64,000 bases of DNA, from the NCBI RefSeq assembly GCF_905163445.1, contig NC_053190.1:17765001-17829000 (forward strand). The letters run 5' to 3'. Position 1 is the first letter of the stretch, and the number at the start of each line of letters is the position of its first letter. The DNA is from Pararge aegeria. Lineage: Eukaryota > Arthropoda > Insecta > Lepidoptera > Nymphalidae. The notes under the pieces were generated by a model. That model worked only from the letters and a program-made list of their open reading frames with translations. It made no database searches and was not told the origin of the DNA. Shown piece by piece: positions 1-12,600 of this stretch. The position numbers were made by a program, and so were the translations under genes.

Positions 1-451
1 TTGTTTTAATGATTACATTAAACATGTAGCACATTATTTTTCACTTTGTTCAATAGTGAAAACCATAAGAAAATCTGTTCGGTAGTTTTTCAGTTTTTCG
101 CGCCCACTAAGACAGAGAGACGCGGTGGGGGGCCTTTGTTTTATAATATGTTAAGATAAGTAATGGAAGGATAAAGAAATCTAACTAACCCCCTGTTCTT
201 GTGTCGAAGTTAACTTAGTTACATATCAAAATAAGATTATTATGATCTTCTTCGCTTTCTCAATTCGTTATTCTGGAATAGTTTAAGAAAAAAAAATTGT
301 TATAAAATCTAGGTTTTTTATACCAATTTTATATTATATTTGTTTTTTAAACAATAGTATAATTTAGCTTAATTATACGTATGGTCGGACATGTCTTAAT
401 ATATGTTTGACATTAATGTTTATTAATTTATTATTTTATAATATTTTCTAG
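1..451. other. Upstream DNAH2 intron
   Basis: AT-rich intron sequence ending in the exon 1 acceptor. I see no gene and no repeat I can name. Confidence 0.6.
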
Positions 452-648
452 AAATTGAATACAACGTTACTCTTGTAAATGAACATATACGTCTGTGGAG
501 TCCTTACTCTCATATCTGGAAAGTGGACAAAGATGATTTTATGGTTAATTATAGAGATGAAGGCCATACAGCTGCAGACTTTGATGCTTTAATTATCAAT
601 TACAGTAACCTTGCTAACGCTGTGCAGATACAAGAAACTGTTAATCAG
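452..648 (+). CDS. DNAH2: DNAH2 window exon 1 (tail)
   Basis: Acceptor ttctag, donor CAG|gttatt. It begins with two bases of a split codon, so a coding exon lies upstream of the window. It holds 65 whole codons of helical tail, including RLWSPYSHIWKVDKDDF, and leaves in phase 0. Confidence 0.85.
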
Positions 649-3600
649 GTTATTTTAATGATATCTTAATAGCTTGACCTTTGCTTCTAACAGTTTTATT
701 GATCGCTTTGTTATGAAATAAATTTCAGATCCATTTTATAACTCTAAATTCAAGTGAATTAAAGAAATCAATCATAGCCCATTGCTTAGTGTGGCAAACA
801 AAATTAGGTGAATTGTTAAGAAGAATAACAGAAGCTGATATAGACGGAGTTTACGGTTATATTGAAAAAAGCAGCGCAGATGCAATGACCGTAAGATACG
901 ATGTATTTCTTCTGTGTGTTGTATTAAACGGAAATATTGCTTATATTAATCTTCTTTTTAGATGCCCTCTAATTTGAAAGAATTAGCTTCTTCGATGGCA
1001 ACTTACGAACGTTTGATCTCAGAAATACCAACAATAGAAAAGACATTTCCTCCTATCACAGATAAAATGATGACTCTTGGTAATTTAAAACCTTTAAAAA
1101 ATTGGATTAGCAGAATGTTCCTCAAAATATTTATTTAATGTATATTTTAGCTAAGTTTGAAGTGGAACTAGGACCTGATATGCCAACAAGGCATGAAAAT
1201 ATTCCGGTGCATTGGGCAGAATATTTATTACTTCTTGAAGAGGCAAAAAAGTTGTTAGAATTGAATAAGGACAAGTTTAAAACTGAACTTTTGGAACAAG
1301 CTGAGGTATACAAAAAATGTTACTACCTAAATGCCCACCTCTTCTATACCCTTGATATAATTTAATTTTTCTCATAATTTCTTTGGAATATTATCAGGTG
1401 TTTAAAGAGCAAGCTAAAGAGTTCTGTGAAGAATTTTATAATACTGCTCCAACCAGCACTGATATAAGTGGAAAAGATGCACTAGCGCAATTGAAAGCTT
1501 TTAGAGACCAACTAAATGCACTTCGTTCTCAAGAACAACAGATAAGAGATGGACTAGCTGTTTTTAACTTAACGTAAATAAAATGATTGAGTCATCGTAT
1601 TTAATGTAGCACATATAGAACTAAGAATGTATGGGTGACATACACCAATCGTTATTTAAACAAATTATTTCATTTTTGCGAGTCTTTTCTATCGTTTCTA
1701 TCATAAGTGCTTAAATCAAGAATACTAACTAAAGTTTTCACCAATATGCAGATTTTCTCGAATACATTTAATAAACAGTTAAATTTGCTGTGTAAATAAG
1801 CTTTTAGGGCGGGTAGGTTAATATTTTTTTTCGCCTTGAATGTTACATTGATTATTTTTTTTAATTTTAATATCATAAATCGTAAATGCTTGACCTATAT
1901 ACGAGTAGTAATACACCTTACCATCTTTGTTTTAATATCATGTCTTGCCGTTGTTGTTGTCTTTTGATATAAAAGCATGTCGGTAATCACTTATCTGAAG
2001 CTGATGTTGGTTGTGGGGGTGGTTGTTTAATGACTGGGCGAGTCAGTAAGTTAATTAAAATTATAGTGAACTTTAGGTTTGTGTATTCGTAGGACGCCAG
2101 TGAATCTCGATCTTCAAAAGATGGAGAAAGAACTGGAGAAACTGGAAGAAGTGTGGGGATTGGTGTTTCAGTGGGAGGAGTCTTGGGAGAAATATAAAAC
2201 ACAAACGTTTTGGGAGATGGAAACAGATGAAATGGAAGACAATGTAATGTTTCTGTTTAGGTAAGGTTTTTTTCTTTTTGCGAATGTCTCAATTTTGCCT
2301 TATTTCTGTATTATAATGTTTTTTAACAGAAATTTTAACCGTCTCTCTCGTCAACTAAAAGACAAAGGATGGGATATTATTGACACAACTCGAGTTAAAG
2401 TCGATGCATTTCGACGAACATTACCTCTGATAGGAGATTTGAAAAATCCTTGTATGAGGGAGCGCCATTGGGACAGAATAAAAGCTCTAATGGGAGTGTG
2501 AGTGTATTTTTTTGATTTGTTTTTGGCATTTCTACGTTTACTTATTTATTTATTTATTATTATTAAATAAAACTACCACCAATAAAAGGCGTTTTCTTTC
2601 TATCAGCGAATTTGATCAAAATTCTGAGGATTTCAAGCTTGACCTGATAATGCGTCTTAATTTTCAAGCATTTGCTGAAGATATTGCAGAAATATCAAAT
2701 GCAGCAACTATGGAGTTAAACATAGAAAATGGTCTTAAAGCTATACGAGAAGTGTGGAAAAATACGACTTATGAAATGCAGCATCAAAAAGGAGATATGT
2801 ATAAGATAAAAAATGTTGAAGAAGTTATGCAGGTGCAGTGTAATGAATTGAGACGAATTTAACATAACATATATTATAATTTTAACGAAAACTTTTTATT
2901 ATTATTTAGTTTCTGGAAGACCATCAAGTACAACTCTCTTCTATGAAGTCTACAAAATACGTCGAACCTTTTATAAAAGAGGTAGACTATTGGGAGAAGT
3001 CTTTGGGCTACGTAGCCGAGTGCATTGAGGTTTATACTATAGTTATTATTGCTGTCATTTATTATTTATTTACAATACAGACTGTTTAAAACCTACTCTT
3101 AACTATAGATCGCTTTGCAAGTTCAACGACGCTATCTTTATCTTGAGAGTATATTTAGTGGAGAAGATATTAGAAAGCAACTGCCAGCTGAAGTGAAGGT
3201 ATTTGATGCTCTCACTGCAGATTGGACTGAAATAACAGGCAGGTTAGATCTAATGATAATTAATTCGATTCTAAAAGTAAGCAGCTGTATATATGTCATC
3301 ATCAGATTTTATTTCCTTGAAATACGTAAAGTAAAAACAACAACAACACAATAACATACGGAATATCTCGATGAAGAAAAGATTATATAGCGGATATAAA
3401 GAGGCATGGAAAATTTTCCAACCATAATTTTATTTCAAAACGCTATCTTAATATTCTCTCATCCGCCACTATAGGATAGATCTGTCCAGAAATTAATAAT
3501 TTCTTCATTCTTTAATACACATAACCTTTGGAATAAGCCGGCTTTTAGCGCCCGATCACTGAGCATCTTAAAGAGATGTAGGCACACTTGTTATACTATG

Positions 3601-6600
3601 CTTATATCCAGGATGCAAGCTACAACTGTTGATCCGATGATTGGCGACAAACAAAAAAAAATGCATTTTCGCTGTGAAGTAAATCTTCATGTGTTATAAA
3701 GTATGACTTGTGCTGTGTAAAATAATGGAGACTTTATTATAAACCGCATAAAGGATACCGCATCTTTCTGGTTGTCAAGGATTATTGTTATAACAGTACT
3801 AAGGTAACAATAATTTTAGAATAGAATAGAATAGAAAAACTTTATTGCAACACAACAAAAAAAAGGAAAATACAAGGAAAACAGTAATAATACTTAGTGC
3901 TAGGGTGCAAAGGCGGCCTTATCACTAAAAGTGATCTTTTAAAGGCAACCTGAGCGTACGAAGCCGATAAAAGAGTGGAAAATGGATGGTGCATAAAGTA
4001 AGTTACAAAAAAAAAAAAAGAAATGTAATATAAACTTACATGAACATACATACTACATTTACATATTAACTACACAAATACCAACATAAATTTATATATA
4101 CTATGATAGATATATGTGATATATATTTATGCTATTATAAACTTACATACTACTCAATTACATAGATAAGTAATAATTCTTTTTTTAGTAATAATTTTTT
4201 TTTTTTTTAATTTTAATGTAAAATTAAACATTAACTTTGTTTTGCAGCATGTACGCTGGATCTAATGCAGTTGAAGCATGTTTATACAAACCTGCTCCGT
4301 ATGTTTTTAATAAGCTAAACAAGATGGTTGACAATTTAGATGGAATATTAAGAGCCTTGGAAAAGTACCTAGAGACAAAAAGACAGCTGTTTCCAAGATT
4401 TTATTTCATTTCAAATGATGATCTGCTTGAGATTTTAGGAAATTCAAAGAAACCGCAATTAATTCAAGTTCATTTGAAAAAGTTGTTTGATAATGTTAAT
4501 AAAATTAGAATAGATAAGGTGAGAAATCAGTAAACAGTCAATTACTGTACGTATTCATTATGTATTGATAGATCTCGTAATTAGGTAAGTATTGTAAAAA
4601 TTAATAAATCAGATTCATTATCGCTGTTGGAGTAACTTTTCGATCTAAGGGAATGAAAATTCTTCGAAAATGAGTTGCGTACCTACATTATGGTAAATTA
4701 TTGTGTAGCACAATTGTGGACAAGTGCTCTTTTTCATCACTAACCGTGAACGAAATAGCTGTAGATAATAATTTGCCTGAAAGTAGTAATAAGATTGCTC
4801 GCTCCATTCTTTGCCTACAACTTTATAGTGTTGGTTTTATATTATTAAAAATACGTTAAAATGGTAGAAAGCAACATCTATGTTGGCAACATTAATAAAA
4901 TCAATAAATCAAGATTCGTCTTTCGAGGGCATTCGTTCGAGTCAGTGTATTTGTCTGTGATAACTGATCGGTGTTCGGTGATCATAAATTATATTATTGT
5001 ATTTGATTAAATTATTTGTGCATCCATCGCTTATTATTTAAACATGGAAGAAACAGTGAATATGGACAAAGAAGAGGTCGTTCAAGCGAATTACGTCCCA
5101 TTGCCAAGTCTGGTAAGTACAGTGCTGAAATATATATTATATTACTAATGAATTATGGTAAATACTTCCCATATTTTTGTGAAATAGGTATTTATTTCTT
5201 GTAAGAAAATGTAGAGTTCTTAAAGGTACCAGAACAGAGCAAAACGGATGGGGAATGGGTGTGGCTAGCCATCCCCCTTCTGCCCCTCTGCCGATCGATT
5301 TTTTAAAACAATTTTTTTTTGATTGCTATTACCATTAAGAGTTCGGAGGTCTCTGGTCGGGAGCGGGTTAAAAATAAAATAGGGAGCCTTTGCCCAGATA
5401 TATTTTTTTTGCAAATTACTTCCATCAACAGTTCAATGTTCGAGACCACTCTGGTGCCATTTACAATAAACAGAGAATTATAATTATAATTTTATTCTAT
5501 GACTGGTGTTTTCGTGTGCCCTAATAAAATTCACCACAAAGTTGTCCATCCTACTGAACCAAGTTTCATGTAAAAAACATGCTTTAGCTCTTACATACTA
5601 ACTGTTCCAGCTTGGTGCAAGGATATGTTCCTCAATTAGGACTTTTGGCTTCAGGGCATTGCGTACCTTTGCTGTAGTGCAAAGAAACAAAGGATTCTTA
5701 GGTTTACATATATATTGTTTTGTATGTATGTATACATTGATATTTTAGTTTCTCTGGTATTTTAGATCTTCAAGTTTCTCTTATATAATTTGGTTTTTGT
5801 GTAGTATTTCATATGGGCCTGGTGTGTGATGCATAAATGTGAATAAAATAAATCTACAGCAAGTTGTTAAAGTGCACATATGTAGTCAAAAACCAGAAAT
5901 TATAAAAGGGTTTTGTGTGTAAAGATAAAAAACAGATTTAAGTTTGAAGTGTGCTAGAAAATAAAAACCTATGGTTCGTACTATTGAAATATTGGTAGGA
6001 ATGCACTATTTCTGTCCATGAACCTGATGGGACTTATTCCAAACTCACTACAAAGTAATGTAATACATTTTTTTTTTTTTTGCCAGTGGTGTCATCCGCT
6101 TTTATGATACTAACATGATGTGATTATCCTATGATCTTTCTTGATAAACATGAGAATGGTGCTTGTCTAATGCACTTATTGGACAGGTTCAAATTGATGG
6201 ACAGTTCCCTTAATTGGCAGATACAAACATGCAAACTCTTCAACTTTGTAATATAAATAGGGTCAAGAGTCATTCCAATATTATACTGTAGGTTTTAGCT
6301 GACAGTGCATTGCAAACAGCATCAGTTTTAGTTACTTACTCTGTGTGCCACCAACTCATGCCACCAGTTGCACGAGAAGGAATTGTTATTCCTTGTTGTA
6401 TCACAACAAAAACAAAATCTTTGTAAGGTTATTTCGTTATTACAATAACAAATTAATATCTTTGCTGGTTCATATCATTTATGCTGCTACATACTAAAGC
6501 CACTTACTTCCTGTCGTGCCACCAACTCATTCCACCAGCTCAGCTTTCAGCTTAGTTTCAATATTGTGGCAGCTTTATCTCATGTATTGTATTGTAATGT

Positions 6601-9600
6601 ATTGTATTAACATAAGGATACTAACAAAATCTTTGGAAGGTTGTTTTAGTAATAACACAGATATTCATATAATTTATGCTGCTACATACTAAAGCCACTT
6701 AGCCCTAGTCAAACCATCAACTCGTTCCACCAGTGGCATGAGAAGGCCTTGTCATTCCTCATCATACCAATGAGTCTGGATGATGCTTAACTTCCCTTTA
6801 GACATAACTATAGTATTATACCTACTTAATCAATAGTTGTTGGTAATTTATGTGTAACTGCTACTATACAACTATACTATACTCGTATGTTTAACCAACT
6901 TCAAAATAAGGACCAAATTGTTTGTTTTTTTTATACTTGTTACCTCAGAAATTAGTAAACAATAAAAAAAGGTTTCTGTTTTGAAACTGTATGAATGAAT
7001 GAATGAATAATTGAAAGAATGAATGAATGATTTATTTATTTCTCCACATTACTTATAAGTATGAGTACAATATAATGTTGCTTACGGGCTATTTTGTTAC
7101 ACATTTATAATGTGGGGACATATAATAGGGCACCAGACCCTTTCCCCAGGATAAAATATACAAGGATGAAAATAATATAGTTTAAGTAATGTTATAATTA
7201 CAGTTATTCAGTAATATTTAAATTTAAGTAAGAGTAACTTTGGTATACATCCTATGTGGTCCCATTTTCATTTGGCTAAGATATATTGTATGCATCACTG
7301 TAGCATCACTGGAACATTTCAATTATTATAGGATAATTACAAACAACTTTACCCCCTATATATATACTTCAGGGGTTACCTTCTCATTGTGGAAGGCATC
7401 ACATGCCCTTTACTGGGCCAGTAATGGGTTGATATGACTATGATGATGACCAACAACAGTTACGAGAGATTTACCGCTTAGCAAAAACTATTAATTTAGG
7501 ATAATATCATAGAGATATATCTAAAGAGAAGTTGAGTAGAGCATCGTTCAGACTCTGTGATGATCTATATGATCAATAATGACAATTTCTTCTCATGCCA
7601 CTAGTGGAACGAGTTGATTGTTTGACTAGGGCTAAGTGGCTTTAGTATGTAGCAGCATAAATTATAATTATGAATATCTGTGTTATTACTAAAAAAACCT
7701 TCCAAAGATTTTGTTAGTATCCTTATGTTAATACAATACATTACAATACCATACATGTGATAAAGCTGCCACAATATTGAAACTAAGCTGAAATATTTTT
7801 TTCTAGTGTCAAGTCAAAAATATTGAAACCATGCAGAAATAGTTTTGTTTCTAGCGTCAAGCCAATAATACTGAAACCATGCTGAAATATTTTTGTTTCT
7901 AGTGTCCAGCCAATAATATTGAAACCATGCAGTAATATTTTTGTTTCTAGTGTCTAGCCAAAAATATTTAAACCATGCTGAATTATTTTTGTTTTTAGCG
8001 TCGAGAGCCAATAATATTAAAACCATTCTGAAATATATTTTTTTATAGCGTCGAGCCGTTGAGTTATTGGAGACTCCACTAAGGGATAAAGAAAAGCGAT
8101 GCAAGAGGAACCTTGCACTAATGCAAAAAAACAAGAGCGTGTATGAAGCCGAAGTACAACGCCATAATTGGAGAAACATCTATCACATGGCACTGCGGCG
8201 GGCCATCTATGCTCACAGGTGGAACCAAGTTGCTTATCTGCTGAGCAAGTCACCAATTTGGGAGCACGAGAAGAGCGGTGATTTACATACTTATATTCGA
8301 GTGAGTATGTTTACTTATTTTGAAATATGCTATACTATTATTAGTTCGGAGAACCGATGAACGTTGGGGTCTTGAGGTGCTGGAATGGTGATCCCTCACC
8401 TGTAAACGCTAGGTCGGTCGCTCGGAGCCGCTGTAGGCAAGCGGCCCCGGAACGTGGATTGTGGAACTCGTAGGGAGTCCAAGAAGAGGTCAAAATACCT
8501 ATGTCCAGCAGTCAGTGGCGTGCATAGAGGGTATGCACAGGGTATGCAAATTAATGAATACACGTTTATTGTACGCCAAAGAAAAAAAGCAGTTTCAGAG
8601 ATATAAATACAGAGGAAGAGAGTACAATTTGGAGATGATATGAAACGAAGAAAATCTCCACTACAAGTTAAAAAAAACTTAAGGATAGGCATTTTAAGAG
8701 TTATAAAAAGCCTACCCTTAAGTATTTATAATGTTTCTTAATTTCATATCATCTGCATACCCTCTATGCACGCCACTGCCAGCAGTTGACGTAAATTGGT
8801 TGAATTGATGATGATACTATTATTGTAGACGAGTAAATACACGCGAGTTAGGTAGGTTTCCATAAAGAGGTGAACCGCCGAATCCAACTCGGATGGGCAG
8901 CGTTCAGGAAACTTCGTGACATCTTTTCGTCCTAATCGCTCAGTGCCTTAAGCCAAAGTCTTCGAACAGTGCGTGTCAATAACAATAATAATAAATAAAT
9001 ATACTACGACAACACTCACACCGCCATCTAACCCCAAAGTAAGCGTAGCTTGTGTTATGGGTACTAAGATGACTGATGAATATTTTTATGAATAATATAC
9101 CTAAATACTTATAATATACAGATAAACACCCAGACACTGAAAAACATTCATGTTCATTACAGAAACATTTTCCAGTTGTGGGAATCGAACCCACGGCCTT
9201 GGACTCAGAGAGCAGGGTCGTTGCCCACTGCGCCAATCGGCCGACTGTCCGTCATCGTGTTGCAACGTGTGCGACCTGGACGTGGTCACTAACTATGGGC
9301 TTCAAAAGAAGGCTGAGAGTCACTCAGCGATCGATGGAAAGCGCTATTTTAGGAGTATCTACGTGATCAAATTAGAAATGAGGAGATCCGTAGAAGAATT
9401 AGAGTTACCGACGTAGCTCAACGAGTCGCGAAGCTGAAAAGGCAATGGGCGGGGCACAAAAACTTTATTTAACTAGATAATACGTTATAATAAAACTTCA
9501 AATTTATTAAATACCTTCTTTCTATTGTTAGTGTAGTTTTTTCTACAAAAAAAGGCGAATGATAAAATTTTTGAAAAGATTTTTATCGCCAAAGGAGTAT

Positions 9601-12600
9601 TACGTCTAATGCGTGTACATAAGTACACACAATATGTTTTTTTTTACCACACCACCCACTTCTTACGCCCGCCTTTAAAGAATCTAAGTACTATAACTGT
9701 TTTCTTTGTTTTTTCTTCTGTGTTTTGTTGAAATAGTTTTTTCTATTCTATTCTATTCCCCCTAATGAATCTCATACCGTGTAATACGTGTTTCTATTCC
9801 AGGCAATAACTATACTGCTCATGAATCACCCTAGTGCAAAAGCTCAGTCGTTGTTGAACGACTACGCCCATATGGTATTGGCCTGCCGCACCAATCAAGA
9901 CAAGAATGCTGTGTACAAGTCGATACTTTGTCTCACTCAGAAACTTTATGGACGCCCCCACAGGGGTTGAGAAATAAAGTCTGCTGAAGACAGTCTGTAA
10001 ACCATCTAGAAGGCAGTTTAGTGAAATATTTTATAACTTAATAATTTCCACATATTTGTCTATGTTTTATCTATCTATATATATATATAAGAGGTTATCT
10101 TGAACACAGATAAAATCTAGCTTAAGATACGTTCATGAACTACAATAAAAAATAATATGTAGGAAAAAAATGTGACATTTCATTACAAATATCTATATCT
10201 ACTACCTCGTAACGTGGACCTTAACACATTGATATAACGCTCATAATCCAAGACATTAAACACATGTGTTTTATTTATAATAAAAGTTATACATACGGTT
10301 ATATATAGGGTCGCGGAGGTAAACATTTTTCATGTAAACTGCTAAAAATAATTTACTATGAAATCATTTACTAACCATTGGTTTATTTCCTTGCAAATCG
10401 GAGGAAAGAAAGTATTAACTGTTGTTTTAAATATTCTTCAGCCTCGGTTGATAAGCGTCTCAGTTATTTTACACCTTGGTTTATTTACTTTACAATTTGC
10501 TAATGAGATTTCATCAACAATAAATGTTTTATACTTATTCCACCTTATTAATAAACGTGGCATAACGTCAGTGTTTTTTGTCACTTCTACAGACAACGCC
10601 TTTCAAATCTACTATGATAATGAAGCTTAATGTGCTGTACTCTGCGAAAAGCAGGAGAATCAGTATGGTGTAATTTATAATTTTTTCAATCCTTATACTC
10701 CACACCAAACATACCTTCGACAATGTACACTTTACGCACGTTTCGCTCAGAAGATTTCGACGTTAATAATTGTTGTTTTTTGTTGTTTAAATCAGCTTGA
10801 AAAACATTGCATATCTATTCCGACTCTATGCCACTTTCAATAATAAGGCCCAGTAGAAATATGGTAAATTTGAGAATGAGCAAAGCAAGGCAGAGCGAAT
10901 TTTGTAACATTTAACACGCATAGCTGTGTATTTATTGCGCCTAGTTTTTATATAGAGTAAGCTTGTACAAAAAACATATATTGTTGCTGGAGTCGATCAT
11001 AAAAGAGTTTCCATTGATTTTAAATACATTACCTTGGTACTTAATTAAAATAGGTTAAAAACATTGGTCATTACTTGGTGTTAAAATAAAAAGCTATGCG
11101 AATTAGATAATAATTTAAAATCTATTTTTTTTTATTTAAAGTATTTGACAGTAAGCTCATCGGACCGCAGTAATAATTACATTATTTTGATGCTAACAGT
11201 GCACACCAAAGATAGCATAGTTGCCTGAGAAATACATATTGTATCGTACAATGCGTTTTTCCTAATAATGCTCGGGAACTATTTCATTTACGTTTGCTCT
11301 CTCCATCCAAGCCACAAAGTCATTGTAGACAATTTAAGACAATTTAGCCATTGTAGACCATGCACAAATTGAAGAAAATAAAATGAGCAATACATGTTTT
11401 CTGATTTAAATAGGTTAAATAGAAATAACATATGTCACTCAAACTGCCTTTTAGATAGCACTAACCAAAATATTTATGTGTCTAGTATTCTGTGGTTACT
11501 TCGATGAAATTGATGTTTTCCTGCATTTCCCCCTACTGCTAGATGTGAACCCAAATATTGTAGTCTGTGTTAGAATTCCTCGTCTCGATGTTCTAAGATT
11601 TTAATTCCTGTAGAAGTTAGCTGTAATATGGGTATTATTGTATTATTACTGTGTGTGAACTTCCACAGCTATTAATGTATTATTACTATTACTACTAGGA
11701 AGGGGGGTCATGACCCCCCTGCTCTCTAAGCTGGGTCCAGGTTGACTATCTAAGTAAGGAGTTCTATGGATTCTCTACTATATTATAACCCACCCTGTGT
11801 TGAAACCTGGATCCGCCCTTATCTACTTAGTGCCGAAAGAGACTTATTCTTAGGATTCTATTGAAATTATCACAAATTCAAAAAAAAAAATCCAAAGCAA
11901 CCTTGTTAAATCAATATAATTCATACCCAAGGTTTTTTAATTTTTTACGTCATCCTATAAACAATCGAATTTTTCTTGTGTAACATACACAAAAGTTTAA
12001 ATTGCGAGAAACCCCTTGGTTGTCATTAGGTAATTTTTATTAAACACATGACCATTAATAAAATCTCCGTTAGTCGTTGGCGGATCCGAATACAAGTCTC
12101 ACTATAGTCCTCAGACTAAGAGAATATAACGGGGAATTAGGAGCAGCGTAGTCTGTGCTACTACGACCATCTACTGCGATCGACAACCCGTGGAGCCTTT
12201 AGTCCAGCAGTGGACTGTTATAGGCTAGCAATTGATTAATATTTCTCATAAAAGGGTGAGCCTTAATAGACGGAGTCTCTTTCATCACAGCAATCCAAAG
12301 GCTGACGTGACGCCCCCGTCGCGTTAACTAAATGAAAAAATTCAATATTCAAAAAATTCAAAATTCAAAAAAATTCAAAATTCAAAATTCAAAAAATTCA
12401 AAATATACAAAGTTGAAAAATTCAAAATATTCAAAGTTGAAAAAATTCAAAATTCAACTTATTTATGTAAATTATCGATATAATATTTTACACTAACAGC
12501 TCGAATAACCTCTCAAAACTGGCCTATTGAAATGGCAACACTGGTGTTTAGCATAAAGAAGTTTTACACAATCCATTTTCTAGTTCCTTCAAAAATATCT

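Larger units (their letters stand above)
8347..9475 (+). mobile_element. LINE reverse-transcriptase-like remnant, interrupted
   Basis: Discontinuous remnants of a LINE open frame: a conserved 3' block (8350-8512), RRIQLGWAAFRKLRDI around 8875-8930, and LTMGFKRRLRVTQRSM around 9282-9340. It is split by the hAT MITE at 8513-8778 and the SINE at 8985-9243. Stops and frameshifts make it inactive. Confidence 0.6.

Noticed and set aside
7814..8179. Reverse-strand 121-codon frame with repeated WLDTRNKNISAWFQY
   Set aside because: It is the antisense of the 48-bp intronic array plus the nested exon 2; repetition reflects the DNA repeat.
9178..9243. tRNA gene candidates at SINE heads (also 58.9 and 60.9 kb)
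   Set aside because: Box A and box B are present but the cloverleaf is incomplete and each is continuous with the same 200-bp SINE body and tail, so these are SINE promoters.
10358..10630. 90-codon forward frame after the nested gene
   Set aside because: Low-complexity AT-rich sequence without a plausible start context, family similarity or splice support; it ends in a family A repeat.
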